Below, piece after piece: positions 1-8,634 of a stretch of 64,000 nt of DNA. Under the pieces are notes generated by a model. It was not told the DNA's origin, did no database searches, and saw only the letters and a program-made list of their open reading frames with translations. Where the stretch lies: NCBI GenBank assembly GCA_038532435.1, contig JBCBAP010000010.1:21336-85335 (forward strand), read 5' to 3'. Made by a program: the position numbers and the translations under genes. Positions within the stretch are counted from its first letter, which is position 1. Each line of letters begins with the position of its first letter. The stretch is from JBCBAP01 sp038532435. Lineage in GTDB: Bacteria; Pseudomonadota; Alphaproteobacteria; Rhodobacterales; Rhodobacteraceae.

Positions 1-671
1 CGCCACTCGTCCGGTGTTCTCAGCGTGACGTTCTGCACTGGCTCGATCTCCGCCGCGGCGACAGCGAGGTCCTGATAGCGCACCCGCGTATCGTCCGGAA
101 GGACGACCGCACCGCTCTCAGTTCTCAGATCGCCGACGGGGACGCCATGGACCCGCGAGGCGGCAAGCTTCAACGTCTCCCGGGCCGAGGCGGCGGCGGT
201 CCGCAGTTTCACATAGGTGTCGGGGGCGGAAGTGGATCCTCCCGTGCCCTGCAACCCGGTGACTTTCAGAACTGGCATCAGCACCGCATGGAGCGCCGTT
301 GCGGGGAGCGGGACGAGAGCGGACAGAATCTCCGACGCTTCCGCCGCGAAGGCTTCGTTCCAGTAGGCGGCGGAGGGCATGCCCGCGTCCGTCTCGAATT
401 GATCGAGATCGAGGTCCAGCTCCTCCGCCAGCAGCATCGCCTGCATGTGCTGGACCCCCTGACCGATATCCGCGTGGGGCGTGATGAGGGTGATGGTTTC
501 CCCATCGATCTTGATCCATGGATTGAAGGCGACGGCCCCGTCGGGGAGGTCCAATTCCAGCGGGTTAGCGTGGGGACGGGCCACCGTGTAGGTGCCGAAG
601 ATCGCAGCGCCGCCGATGACGGCCGTGCCCACGAGGAAGGTGCGTCGGGTGACAGTTCCGAGTGTCGACAT
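1..671 (-). CDS. iorB: Isoquinoline 1-oxidoreductase-type molybdenum hydroxylase, large (beta) subunit, partial
   Basis: The N-terminal 223 residues of a xanthine-dehydrogenase-family molybdopterin subunit; the rest lies beyond the left edge. It starts at ATG 671 with a twin-arginine-like leader (TRRTFLVGTAVIGGAAIF), so it is probably exported by Tat with its iron-sulfur partner. The following text (NPWIKIDGETITLITPHADIGQG) matches the start of the aldehyde-oxidase-like fold seen in IorB-type enzymes, which hydroxylate N-heterocycles or oxidise aldehydes. It lies 3 bp downstream of the small-subunit gene on the same strand, so the two form one operon. The actual substrate cannot be read from the sequence. 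Family is clear; the precise enzyme is inferred. Confidence 0.8.
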   Translation of the reverse strand, partial: MSTLGTVTRRTFLVGTAVIGGAAIFGTYTVARPHANPLELDLPDGAVAFNPWIKIDGETITLITPHADIGQGVQHMQAMLLAEELDLDLDQFETDAGMPSAAYWNEAFAAEASEILSALVPLPATALHAVLMPVLKVTGLQGTGGSTSAPDTYVKLRTAAASARETLKLAASRVHGVPVGDLRTESGAVVLPDDTRVRYQDLAVAAAEIEPVQNVTLRTPDEW

Positions 672-674
672 GGA

Positions 675-1133
675 TCAGCCTCCCATCTTTGTCTGCGCGA
701 GCCGGATCGCAGCACGGATCCGGGGATAAGTTCCGCAGCGGCAGAGGTTGCCGGACATCACCGCATCGATCGTCTCATTTGACGGGGTCGGATCATTCTC
801 AAGCATCGATGCTGCCTGCATGATCTGCCCGGACTGGCAATAGCCACACTGTGCAACCTGGGTTTCGATCCACGCCTGCGCAACCGGATGCAGGTCATCT
901 TCCTGCGAAAGCCCTTCGATCGTCACGACCTCCGCGCCCTCGAGCGTGTCTACGGCCACCTGGCAGGAGCGCACGGCGAGGCCGTCGATATGCACGGTGC
1001 ACGCGCCGCACTGGGCGATGCCGCAGCCATACTTCGTTCCGGTCAGGCCAAGGTGATCCCGCAGGACCCAGAGGAGCGGCGTGTCCCCTTCGACTTCCAC
1101 TTCGTGGTAAGTTCCATTGACGGTGAGTTGCAT
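675..1133 (-). CDS. iorA: Isoquinoline 1-oxidoreductase-type small (alpha) subunit, 2Fe-2S protein
   Basis: 152-residue electron-transfer subunit with two [2Fe-2S] clusters. Cys37, 42, 45 and 57 (CGIAQCGAC...SC) form the plant-ferredoxin-type site; Cys96, 99, 131 and 133 (QCGYCQSGQ, CRCG) form the second, as in CoxS/IorA proteins. It has no signal peptide and would be carried out of the cell with the Tat-tagged large subunit. The ATG at 1133 is chosen because an AAGGAGG box lies 9 bp upstream on the minus strand; a longer frame upstream lacks support. It passes electrons from the molybdenum subunit encoded immediately downstream. Transcription starts in the region holding the TetR operator palindrome, which suggests control by the divergent regulator. 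Confidence 0.88.
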   Translation of the reverse strand: MQLTVNGTYHEVEVEGDTPLLWVLRDHLGLTGTKYGCGIAQCGACTVHIDGLAVRSCQVAVDTLEGAEVVTIEGLSQEDDLHPVAQAWIETQVAQCGYCQSGQIMQAASMLENDPTPSNETIDAVMSGNLCRCGTYPRIRAAIRLAQTKMGG

Positions 1134-1170
1134 CGCATCGTGCCTCCTTGACGATCCAAGCTTCCGACAT

Positions 1171-1197
1171 CTTGACAATAATCGTTAATTTGTCAAG
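1171..1197. promoter_or_regulatory. Perfect inverted repeat between iorA and the tetR-type gene, candidate operator
   Basis: CTTGACAA at 1171-1178 and TTGTCAAG at 1190-1197 are a perfect 8-bp inverted repeat with an 11-bp AT-rich spacer. Each arm includes a TTGACA hexamer, so a dimer bound here would cover a possible -35 box on either strand. Size and symmetry fit a TetR-family dimer site. That the neighbouring regulator binds it is inferred. Confidence 0.6.
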
Positions 1198-1243
1198 CAT
1201 CATACATTGAATGTCTTGAACTCTTCGCACTACACAGCGAGCC

Positions 1244-1795
1244 ATGGACCAAGACGATGATGCGATCTTCCAGACAGTCCTGAACGTGGTCACCCGCTAC
1301 GGCATGCGGCGGACCACCATGGCTGAACTTGCCCGGGGTGCAGGGGTTTCCCGGCAGACGCTCTACGACCGTTTCGGCGACAAGGACGGCATCATGGCGG
1401 CCACCATCGAGCATGCCGGTGCCAACCTTGTGAAAGACCTCCGGCTGGGGTTCGCGCAAACCCGGAACCTTGAAGAGAAGCTCGACTGCTACCTCAATAC
1501 TGCTGTCTGGCCCGCATTTGAGATCTTTCAGGCGATGCCCGATGCGGCGGATCTGGAGACGGGGATGGGGCCCGCATCGATCGCAAACACCAGAAAAGTG
1601 TCGGAGGCGAAGCAGAAGCTGCTCGCCGAAGTGCTGGCCGAGCATCTCGAAGACAGCGACCAGTCCGCGAAGAGCGTTGCGGAGTTCCTCGAACGAGCGA
1701 CCGACAGGGCCAAGAAGTCCGAGATCACCCGGGACGAGCTCGAACAGTTTCTTGCCGTGCTGAAGGCGTCGATCCTGGCCCTCGCCCGCGCCTGA
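1244..1795 (+). CDS. TetR/AcrR family transcriptional regulator
   Basis: 183 residues. The N-terminal helix-turn-helix is typical (MRRTTMAELARGAGVSRQTLYDRFGDKDGI, given here in parts: MRRTTMAELARGAG then SRQTLYDRFGDKDGI, about residues 21-50). The C-terminal ligand and dimerisation domain is helical and not specific. It is divergent from the molybdenum hydroxylase genes with a palindrome between them, so it is probably their local repressor, perhaps responding to the substrate of the hydroxylase. The ligand is unknown. Confidence 0.85.
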   Translation: MDQDDDAIFQTVLNVVTRYGMRRTTMAELARGAGVSRQTLYDRFGDKDGIMAATIEHAGANLVKDLRLGFAQTRNLEEKLDCYLNTAVWPAFEIFQAMPDAADLETGMGPASIANTRKVSEAKQKLLAEVLAEHLEDSDQSAKSVAEFLERATDRAKKSEITRDELEQFLAVLKASILALARA

Positions 1796-1900
1796 GCGGG
1801 AACATCGCGTTGGACGAGCCATCGCTCATCTGCACGAGCGGACCAAAGGCATGACCTGTCCGGTGAGATGATGGATCGCGCAGGAACCTCCCGGGCCCGA

Positions 1901-2548
1901 TCACGCCTCGAAGACGATGGCGCGGATCGGGGTGGGACCTCCCCCGGCAGCGGGATTGAGTTCCTGCGGACAGTTGGAGAGGACGGCAATCACCTCCATC
2001 TCCGCACGCAGATCGACGAAGTCACCTGGGCGCGACTGGCCGTCCGTGATCTCCGCAGTGCCGTCCGGCGCGACGGGCACGTTCATGAAGAAGTTCGCGT
2101 TGGCGACCACTTGCTCCGGCCCGAGACGGTGCCGGGCCAGCTCGGTTTCGAAATTCTCCTGACAGCAAGCGCCGTTGGTCGCGCCATAGCGAACCCGGTC
2201 CACGGCAAAGGAACAGCATCCGAAGATCGTGTCATGGCCACCGCAGCTATCCTCGACGATCGTCATCATCGGACGGGCAAACTGCGAATAGAGGACGCTG
2301 CCCCGCCCGAGCAGGATATTCTTGGGGATCTTGATCGTGTTGGGCATGTGGTACCGCTCCACCTGACCCTCGAACGGATCGGCGCCGAAGCAGAGGAAAT
2401 CTATCGCCTGCTGCCCCTCCAGATCGATCAGGCGCAGGGTCTGGCCGGGCGAGAGCCGCGCGCTCCAGGGCGCGCGGGCGGGCACGACCGTGTCCTCGAT
2501 GATCCTGCCCGCGGGGCGCGCCGGGGCGCCGGTGATCAGCGCCTCCAT
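1901..2548 (-). CDS. DUF1989 / urea carboxylase-associated family protein
   Basis: 215-residue cytosolic protein of the DUF1989 family. Recognisable parts are LRLIDLEGQQAIDFLCF, HMPNTIKIPKNI and the cysteine-rich stretch GCCSF...CCQENF; family members often sit beside urea amidolyase or amine-catabolism genes. The biochemical role of this branch is not established. It is the last gene of the seven-gene operon that begins with the solute-binding protein at 7757, 1 bp after the cytosine deaminase stop. The context suggests a role in processing nitrogen released from a ring compound. It ends 105 bp from the convergent TetR gene; no strong terminator was seen there. Confidence 0.75.
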   Translation of the reverse strand: MEALITGAPARPAGRIIEDTVVPARAPWSARLSPGQTLRLIDLEGQQAIDFLCFGADPFEGQVERYHMPNTIKIPKNILLGRGSVLYSQFARPMMTIVEDSCGGHDTIFGCCSFAVDRVRYGATNGACCQENFETELARHRLGPEQVVANANFFMNVPVAPDGTAEITDGQSRPGDFVDLRAEMEVIAVLSNCPQELNPAAGGGPTPIRAIVFEA

Positions 2549-2549
2549 C

Positions 2550-2999
2550 TCAGTCCTCCGCGATGTCTTCGTTCCAGAGCTGCGGCTTTTCCTCGATGAA
2601 CCGGGTCATGAGCGCGATGCAGTCCGGGTCGTTGGCGATGATCACCTCCACACCCCGCTCCTCCAAGAGGGCCTCGTTGCCCCCGAATGTGGTGTTTTCG
2701 CCGATCACAACCCGCGGGATGCCGAACTGGATGATCGTGCCCGTGCACATCATGCAGGGCGAGAGGGAGGTATAGAGAGTTGTGTCCCGATAGGTCCGCT
2801 GTCGCCCCGCCTTGCGCAGGGCATCCATCTCTCCATGGGCAATCGGATCGCCCTTCTGCACACGCTGGTTCCGCCCCTGGCTGACCAGTTCATCTCCCCG
2901 GGCAAGGACAGAGCCGATGGGGCAGCCCCCTTCGTCGTAGCCGCCCTTTGCCTCCTCGTAGGCGATGCGCAGGAACTTCGCGTCGGTTTCGGTGAGCAT
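2550..2999 (-). CDS. Fcy1-like cytosine (nucleobase) deaminase
   Basis: 149-residue zinc deaminase of the cytidine deaminase superfamily. The zinc site is visible: HGE (55-57) supplies the His ligand and the catalytic Glu, and PCMMC (81-85) supplies two Cys ligands. Unlike TadA or guanine deaminase, the end (W-NEDI-E) and the GYDEGGCPIG and TLYTSLSPC segments closely resemble fungal cytosine deaminase, which converts cytosine to uracil and ammonia. It starts at ATG 2999, 10 bp after the stop of the deacetylase-fold gene; the longer upstream frame has no ribosome site. Position in an importer operon suggests that the imported compound or a product of it is a pyrimidine-like amine. Specificity is inferred from similarity only. 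Confidence 0.75.
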   Translation of the reverse strand: MLTETDAKFLRIAYEEAKGGYDEGGCPIGSVLARGDELVSQGRNQRVQKGDPIAHGEMDALRKAGRQRTYRDTTLYTSLSPCMMCTGTIIQFGIPRVVIGENTTFGGNEALLEERGVEVIIANDPDCIALMTRFIEEKPQLWNEDIAED

Positions 3000-3009
3000 G
3001 GATCCCTCC

Positions 3010-3879
3010 CTAGCGTTGTGGCCCGGTATAGTATGGCAGATGCTCGGTGCGCAGGGTGCTGACCGTGTCGAGATGGGCCGCGATGTCCTCCAGCGGTGCG
3101 AACCAGACATTGCGGTCGGTGAGCGTCGCGTCGAGCCACTTCTCGACCAGCCTCCAGCGGGCGAGCCTGCCGGTGAGGAACGGATGCACGATCAGCATGA
3201 AGAAGCCGCCCGCCTCGTACTGCGCCTCGAACTCCTCCCAGAAACCTTCCAGTCCGGCGGAGGGGCCGCGCACGGGCATCATGTAGCCGATCTCGTCATA
3301 ATGGGCGAAAGGGGGCCAGTCGTCCGTGCCCCAGTGAACCGGCATCTCATAGAGAGAGCCCGCGTCGGTACGCATCACGTAGGGCACGTCGTCGGCCATA
3401 AGGGAGCTGTCGTAGGTAAAACCGTGTTTCACAAGCAGGTCGATCACCTGCTGCGTCACGTTGTAGACCGGCGCGCGGTAACCACGGGGGCTGCTGCCGG
3501 TCATGCGGCGATGGGTTTCGAGGGCCCTCTCGAATGCCTCCTCCTGCGCCGCGCCCCGGGTCGTCACCGGGTCCTCATGGATCCAGCCGTGATGGCCGAT
3601 CTCGTGGCCCCCATGGAGGATCGCCTCGACCGCCTCCGGATAGGTCTCCATGCACCAGCCGGGGATGAAGAAAGACTGTTTCAGCCCCAGCCGTCCATAG
3701 GTCTCGAGGATCCGCGGGATCGCGACTGTGGGGCCGTAGCGGCCCATGGAAATCGGATAGAGCCGGTCGTGGCTGTCCTCGGGCCGGGCGACGTGGATCA
3801 GGCTGTCCGCATCCATGTCGAACGTGATGGCGCAGGCGCACCGTGCGCCGTTTGGCCAGGGTATCGGGGTCCGGATCAT
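3010..3879 (-). CDS. Polysaccharide-deacetylase-fold hydrolase, PuuE / HpPgdA-like
   Basis: 289 residues of the NodB-like carbohydrate esterase 4 fold. Seen are TFDMDAD near residue 20 (the usual general-base Asp and metal Asp), HGGHEIGHHGWIHEDP around 88-103 (the H-x3-H metal site) and RGYRAPVYN near 130. There is no signal peptide, and the sequence type matches the cytosolic PuuE/HpPgdA group, some of which open cyclic amides such as allantoin. Its ATG overlaps the stop of the ABC ATPase (ATGA at 3876-3879). With a cytosine deaminase downstream, a role as cyclic amidohydrolase on an imported ring compound is more likely than cell-wall deacetylation, but this is inferred. Confidence 0.75.
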   Translation of the reverse strand: MIRTPIPWPNGARCACAITFDMDADSLIHVARPEDSHDRLYPISMGRYGPTVAIPRILETYGRLGLKQSFFIPGWCMETYPEAVEAILHGGHEIGHHGWIHEDPVTTRGAAQEEAFERALETHRRMTGSSPRGYRAPVYNVTQQVIDLLVKHGFTYDSSLMADDVPYVMRTDAGSLYEMPVHWGTDDWPPFAHYDEIGYMMPVRGPSAGLEGFWEEFEAQYEAGGFFMLIVHPFLTGRLARWRLVEKWLDATLTDRNVWFAPLEDIAAHLDTVSTLRTEHLPYYTGPQR

Positions 3880-4943
3880 GGCTCCTCCACCAAAAGATGA
3901 CCGTCGCCCGGGCTCCACCCCAGGGTCAGCGTGCTGCCTGCACGCAGGTCGAGGTCGGCGAGGGCGCGTTCCTGGACCTGAACCTTGAGCTCGGTTCCGT
4001 CTTGCGCCTCAAGAAACGCTGTCACGACGGAGCCGACAAACTCCTCCGAAATCACGGTTGCCTCGATGGCGTTCTGGGGACTTCCGATCTGCATCATGTC
4101 TGCTGAGACGACGATGGATACCGCTGCGCCGACGGTCGCGGCACCCTCCACGGAGAACGTGCCGAGCGCGGTTTCGACGGTCGCTGTTCCAGCGTCGCAC
4201 GCGATCACGCGCCCCGGCAGGATGTTGTTGCGCCCGACGAACTCCGCGACGAAGCGGGTCCTGGGCGCGCGGTAGACCTCCCGCGGCGTGCCGATCTGCG
4301 CGATTTCGCCCCTGGACATGATGACGACCCGGTCCGCCATGGCGAAGGCTTCGGACTGCGAATGGGTGACATAGACGAAGGTGATCCCAAGCTCCCGCTG
4401 CAACCGGGTCAGAACCGACTGCATCCGGATGACCAGATGTGCGTCGAGCGCGGAGAGCGGTTCGTCGAGCAGGAGCAGTTGCGGCTCCGTCACCAGCGCG
4501 CGGGCGAGCGCCACACGCTGGCGCTGCCCGCCGCTCAACGTCTCGACATTGCGCTCGGCGAACTCCGCAATTTCCATGCGGTCGAGCCAGTTGATCGCGC
4601 GGTCCCGGCGGGCGGCCGGATCGACGCCCCGCATCTTGAGGCCGAACTCGACATTCTCCCGCGCACTGAGAAACGGAAAGAGCGCGAGGCTCTGCCAGAC
4701 CATAGGCGTATCGCGTTCATGGGCCGGTACATCGTTCATGCGCCTGCCCGCGATGCGGATCTCTCCGCCCGTCGGTGCGTCGAGCCCTGCCAGCATGCGA
4801 AGGGTCGTTGTCTTCCCGCAACCGGACGGGCCCATGATGGCCACGAACTCGCCTGCGCCGATGGTCAGGTTTGCCCCGCGCACGGCGACGAAATCATCGA
4901 AGCGTTTCTCCACATCTTCAAGGACAACGAGCGGGTCTGTCAT
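3876..4943 (-). CDS. ABC importer ATPase, spermidine/putrescine (PotA) type
   Basis: 355 residues. Walker A is GPSGCGKTT (38-46), the signature is LSGGQ (136-140) and Walker B is LLLLDEP (157-163), followed by a C-terminal TOBE domain from about residue 235 (FVGRNNILPGRV). This is the family layout of polyamine/iron/thiamine-type importers. It energises the two permeases encoded just upstream; its start is 10 bp after the second permease stop. The Q-loop reads VWQSLALFPF. The cargo is not fixed by the ATPase and is best judged from the operon, which points to a nitrogenous compound. Confidence 0.9.
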   Translation of the reverse strand: MTDPLVVLEDVEKRFDDFVAVRGANLTIGAGEFVAIMGPSGCGKTTTLRMLAGLDAPTGGEIRIAGRRMNDVPAHERDTPMVWQSLALFPFLSARENVEFGLKMRGVDPAARRDRAINWLDRMEIAEFAERNVETLSGGQRQRVALARALVTEPQLLLLDEPLSALDAHLVIRMQSVLTRLQRELGITFVYVTHSQSEAFAMADRVVIMSRGEIAQIGTPREVYRAPRTRFVAEFVGRNNILPGRVIACDAGTATVETALGTFSVEGAATVGAAVSIVVSADMMQIGSPQNAIEATVISEEFVGSVVTAFLEAQDGTELKVQVQERALADLDLRAGSTLTLGWSPGDGHLLVEEP

Positions 4944-4953
4944 CGGTCAGGTC

Positions 4954-5754
4954 TCATGTTGGGGCCGCGGTGGGGCGGTTCGCGGATCTTTGCAATCGGA
5001 AGAAGATCAGCGCCTGACTGACCGCGACAAGGGTGATCGAGATTGCGAAGACGAGCGTGCCGATGGCGTTCACCTGTGGATCGATCGTGCCCTGTACGAT
5101 CTCCAACACATGCACCGGCAGCGTCTTGTTCAGCCCACTCACGAACCAGGCGACGGTAAACTCGTCGAAGGAAACGGCGGCGGTCAGGAACAGGGATGAC
5201 AGGATCGCAGGTTTGCAGAAGGGCAGGATCACGTTGCGCATCGCCATCCACTCGCTGGCACCAAGGTTCCAGGCGGCCGCCTCCAGACTTTCGTCGATCT
5301 GCGACAGCCGCAGCCGGATGATCGCCATCGCGAAGGGGGCGGTCAGCACGGTGTGGGCCGCGATGATCGAAACGATATGCCCCGACATGCCGACCCGGCT
5401 GAACCACGCGAGCATCGCAAGGGCGATGATGATCAGCGGGATCGTCGGGGGCAGCAGGATGATGGCGAGGAATAGGCTCTTTCCGCGGAAGCTGTAGCGA
5501 TAGTCCGTGTACGCGGTGCAGAAACCGAGGAGCGTCGCCAGCACGCAGGTGCAGCCGGAAACGACAAGGCTGTTGCGCGCCGCCCGCCAGAAATCCGGAT
5601 CGGAAAAGATCGTCTCGTACCATACAGTCGTGAACGCCTTGAAAGGCAGCGTGGGAAAGCGGTCGGAGTTGAACGAGAAGAGGAGGCTCACGACGATCGG
5701 CAGGAAGATGAAGCCGATCACCAGCAACAGATATGCCCGCAGAAACCACGTCAC
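4954..5754 (-). CDS. ABC importer permease, PotC type
   Basis: 266-residue inner-membrane permease with about six transmembrane helices (the first is LLLVIGFIFLPIVVSLLF). The EAA-type coupling loop is EAAAWNLGASEWMAMRNVIL. The start is taken as GTG 5754, which overlaps the stop of the first permease by 4 bp (GTGA). A longer reading frame to 5853 would give a proline/glycine/histidine-rich tail unlike any permease. It forms the transmembrane pore with the product of the adjacent gene. Confidence 0.88.
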   Translation of the reverse strand: MTWFLRAYLLLVIGFIFLPIVVSLLFSFNSDRFPTLPFKAFTTVWYETIFSDPDFWRAARNSLVVSGCTCVLATLLGFCTAYTDYRYSFRGKSLFLAIILLPPTIPLIIIALAMLAWFSRVGMSGHIVSIIAAHTVLTAPFAMAIIRLRLSQIDESLEAAAWNLGASEWMAMRNVILPFCKPAILSSLFLTAAVSFDEFTVAWFVSGLNKTLPVHVLEIVQGTIDPQVNAIGTLVFAISITLVAVSQALIFFRLQRSANRPTAAPT

Positions 5755-6599
5755 CGGCTCGCCCGCTTCCGATAGGCATACATGATCGCGGCAAACGCGA
5801 TGGTGAAGAGCGTGAGCATCATCATCACCGCAACCACCGCCGCCCGGGGCCATTGCTGCCCGGACTTCGTGGTGTCGATGATCAGGATCGGCAGCGTCGG
5901 CGGGTTCGAGCCCCCAAGGTAGAAGGGGGCGACGAAGTCCCCGAAACAGAGGATGAAGGCGAAGAGTGCCGCGATCACGAACCCTGTCTTACCCGCCGGA
6001 AGGATGACGGTCCAAATCGTCCGCGCCGGTGAGCAGCCAAGGTTTCGGGCGGCCTGAATGAGGCGTGTATCGATGTTCGCCATGGTCACGGTCTGCAGGA
6101 TCACCACCAGGGGCAGCACGAGCGTGAGGTAGCCCGTGAGGGTGCCAATGGCGGTGTTGAGCAGCTTGTAAGGGCCGAGCCCGAGAACCCCCAGCGCACC
6201 GTTCAGCACGCCAGCCTCCGCAAGGAGTGTGTACCAGCTGAACGTCCGGACGAGGTAGCTGGTGAAGAACGGGATGATCAGGAGCAGGATTGCCGCCTGC
6301 CGCGTCCGGGCGGAGCAGCGAAACGCGAGGAACCAGGCGGCGGGAAACGCAAGAAGCGTCGCCAACGCCGCAGCACCCCCGGCCATCAGGATCGTGTAGC
6401 GATAGGCCGACCAGACATAGTCGCGGGAGACCATCTTCGCCCAGCTTTCCAGCTCGAACGTTTCGACCATGCGGTAGTTCTTCACGACGAAGAACGACAT
6501 TGCGACGACGAAGATCAACGGGCCGATGAAGAACAGCGCCTGCCAGACGATGATCGGCAGGCGGAAGGTCAGGGCGTAGAGGTTCAGGCGGCGCATCAC
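5751..6599 (-). CDS. ABC importer permease, PotB type
   Basis: 282-residue permease with six predicted transmembrane helices and the coupling loop QAARNLGCSPARTIWTVILP. An N-terminal helix (IIVWQALFFIGPLIFVVAMSF) precedes the binding-protein-dependent transport domain, as in PotB/PotH. Two ATGs (6599, 6596) are possible starts. It sits 30 bp downstream of the binding-protein stop and overlaps the next permease by 4 bp, so the transporter genes are translated as one unit. Confidence 0.88.
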   Translation of the reverse strand: MMRRLNLYALTFRLPIIVWQALFFIGPLIFVVAMSFFVVKNYRMVETFELESWAKMVSRDYVWSAYRYTILMAGGAAALATLLAFPAAWFLAFRCSARTRQAAILLLIIPFFTSYLVRTFSWYTLLAEAGVLNGALGVLGLGPYKLLNTAIGTLTGYLTLVLPLVVILQTVTMANIDTRLIQAARNLGCSPARTIWTVILPAGKTGFVIAALFAFILCFGDFVAPFYLGGSNPPTLPILIIDTTKSGQQWPRAAVVAVMMMLTLFTIAFAAIMYAYRKRASR

Positions 6600-6629
6600 A
6601 TGCGCCGCCGGTTGGTTCCGGTCACGGGA

Positions 6630-7757
6630 TCAGGAGTTCTTGTATTCCGACCAGAAATCGTTCCAGTCCTCCAGCGACTGCTGAACCGGGATATCGCGAT
6701 AGCTGATACGGCCCTCGTTGATCAGGGTGATCGGATCCTGCGGGTCGCCGTTCACCTGATGGGAGCGCTGGGCCTCTGCCGCATCGACCTCGTTGAGCAG
6801 GGCACGTCCCGCCTTGGTCACCGCATGGCCCGGATAGCCCAGCATCTGCGCCGTCTTCACCTGGCCCTCCGGCGACATGGTGTAGGCGAGGTACTTGAGC
6901 GCGAGATCCGTCTTGGTGGAGGTCTTCGCGATCGAGTAGCTTTCCGTCCACTGGATGCCGCCTTCCTTCGGCACGACGGAGGCCACGGGCGTGCCGTCAC
7001 GCTCCAGGATTCCGGTCACCCAGTCCCCGATGCCGACCATCGCGAGCATCTCCCCGTTCTTGAGGCCGGAGAAGGTGCCGCCGAAGTCGAAGTACCCGCC
7101 GACCTGCGGTTTGAGGGACAGGGTCTTTTCCTGCACCGCCTTCCACGCGTCTGTGCCGATGTCGAAGGGGGAGGCATTGCCCATGAGCAGGCTCATCTGG
7201 CCCAGCGACGGCAAGTGCCAGTCGAAATGCCCGACCTTCCCGGTCAGCCGCTTGTCCCAGTAGATGTCGTAGCTCGCAGCTTCCTCAGCCGTCAGCACAT
7301 CCTTGTTGTAGGACACGCCCAGATGGCCGAAACGAGTGATGAGGGAGTAGAGCTTGCCGCCTGCGTCCCAGTGCCCGGCGAAGGATTTGAAATCATCATG
7401 GAGCAGGTCGTCGAACGCGTACGCATTCGGGTCGAGCTCCATCACCAGATCGTTTGCCACCAGCAGCTTGGCATATTCTGCATCCGTATGGATGATGTCG
7501 AACGTGCCCGGCGGGTTCTGCGCAAGTGCGGCGAGCATGTTGTCGCCACCGGCATAGTATTTTGGAACGAACTTGACGTTGTTAGCCTCTTCGAAGGCAC
7601 CGACCATATCGGGCTCCGCGGTGCCGTACCAGCCGAGCATGGTCAGCTCAACGGTCTGCGCCCACGCGCGGTTGACGAAGGGCGTCGTCAGGGCGACCGA
7701 GGCCAGACCCGTCTTCAGAAACGTCCGCTTGGTTTGCACAAACTTGGTGTCCGACAT
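6630..7757 (-). CDS. ABC importer periplasmic solute-binding protein, PotD/PotF type
   Basis: 375 residues. The leader KRTFLKTGLASVALTTPF...AWA|Q resembles a Tat or Sec signal with cleavage near residue 34. The mature part has the extracellular solute-binding family 1/13 layout (FEEANNVKFVPKYYAGGDNM, YNKDVLTAEE, a LALKYLAYTMSPEGQ helix). ATG 7757 is chosen because a GGAGAAAG box precedes it and the signal peptide then begins correctly; about 97 additional upstream codons are open but not protein-like. First gene of the seven-gene import/degradation operon. The ligand is unknown; polyamine-type proteins bind many nitrogenous compounds. Confidence 0.88.
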   Translation of the reverse strand: MSDTKFVQTKRTFLKTGLASVALTTPFVNRAWAQTVELTMLGWYGTAEPDMVGAFEEANNVKFVPKYYAGGDNMLAALAQNPPGTFDIIHTDAEYAKLLVANDLVMELDPNAYAFDDLLHDDFKSFAGHWDAGGKLYSLITRFGHLGVSYNKDVLTAEEAASYDIYWDKRLTGKVGHFDWHLPSLGQMSLLMGNASPFDIGTDAWKAVQEKTLSLKPQVGGYFDFGGTFSGLKNGEMLAMVGIGDWVTGILERDGTPVASVVPKEGGIQWTESYSIAKTSTKTDLALKYLAYTMSPEGQVKTAQMLGYPGHAVTKAGRALLNEVDAAEAQRSHQVNGDPQDPITLINEGRISYRDIPVQQSLEDWNDFWSEYKNS

Positions 7758-7901
7758 CCGCTTTCTCCATTTTGCTTCGATTTTTTCGGTATCACGTTTA
7801 TCAAGTCCAAGCGCGCGGTCGGCATGCAATTTCAGGCCAACGGACGGAAAACGTGCGAAAAACACGCGTAGTGCACAAAAAAAGCCCAGAGGGGCGAAGA
7901 A

Positions 7902-8633
7902 ATGAACAGAGCAGATTTCAGGGCGTTGTTTGACACTCCCGGTCCGGTTGTGCTGCCCGTCATCCACGTGGTGGACGCCGCCAGGACCTTGGCAAATATC
8001 GACGTTCTCGCCTGTGAGGGCGCGCGGGGATGTTTCCTCATCAACCATGATTTTGATGTGGACACGTTCCTGCCCATCATCCGCGCGGTGCGTCAGGCGC
8101 GGCCTGATCTGTGGATGGGCGTGAACTTTCTGGCCGTCACGGGGCGGGATGCGTTTCCTGTTCTCGCGCGGTTACAGGAGGAAGAGTGCCGCATCGACGC
8201 CTACTGGGCCGACGACGCGCGCATAGACGAGACGCGGGACGCCCAGCCGGAGGCGGAAGCCATCGCCGCGGCGCGGGACGGATGGCGCGGGCTCTACACC
8301 GGTGGAGTGGCCTTCAAGAAGCAGCGCCCCGTGCGGGAGGAGGACGTGCCCCGTGCAGCACGGACAGCCACGGGCTGGATGGACATGATCTGCATGTCCG
8401 GCACGGCGACAGGGGTCGAGGCGGAAGATGCCAAAATCGCCGCGTTCCGCGATGCCATCGGTGATACGGCGCTGGCTCTGGCCTCTGGCATCACGCCGGA
8501 GAATGCCCACCGCTACCGGCAGGTGGATTGCTTTATGGTCGCCACGGGCATCAACTACACAGGCAATTTCTACGATATTGACCCGGCACGCCTGCGGCGC
8601 CTGCTGGATGTCGCCGCCACTCTGGGGGACTGA
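7902..8633 (+). CDS. BtpA-like TIM-barrel protein
   Basis: 243 residues. The opening (VLPVIHVVDAARTLANIDV, CFLINHDFD, LWMGVNFLAV) and the late ALASGITPENA...VATGI pattern match the BtpA/SgcQ (beta-alpha)8 family. BtpA was first linked to photosystem I biogenesis, but most members sit in metabolic operons and their reaction is unknown. It is divergent from the binding-protein gene across a 144-bp promoter region and is followed after 1 bp by the phosphoribosyltransferase gene, so the two are cotranscribed. A role in nucleobase or nucleoside metabolism is inferred from context. Confidence 0.6.
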   Translation: MNRADFRALFDTPGPVVLPVIHVVDAARTLANIDVLACEGARGCFLINHDFDVDTFLPIIRAVRQARPDLWMGVNFLAVTGRDAFPVLARLQEEECRIDAYWADDARIDETRDAQPEAEAIAAARDGWRGLYTGGVAFKKQRPVREEDVPRAARTATGWMDMICMSGTATGVEAEDAKIAAFRDAIGDTALALASGITPENAHRYRQVDCFMVATGINYTGNFYDIDPARLRRLLDVAATLGD

Positions 8634-8634
8634 G

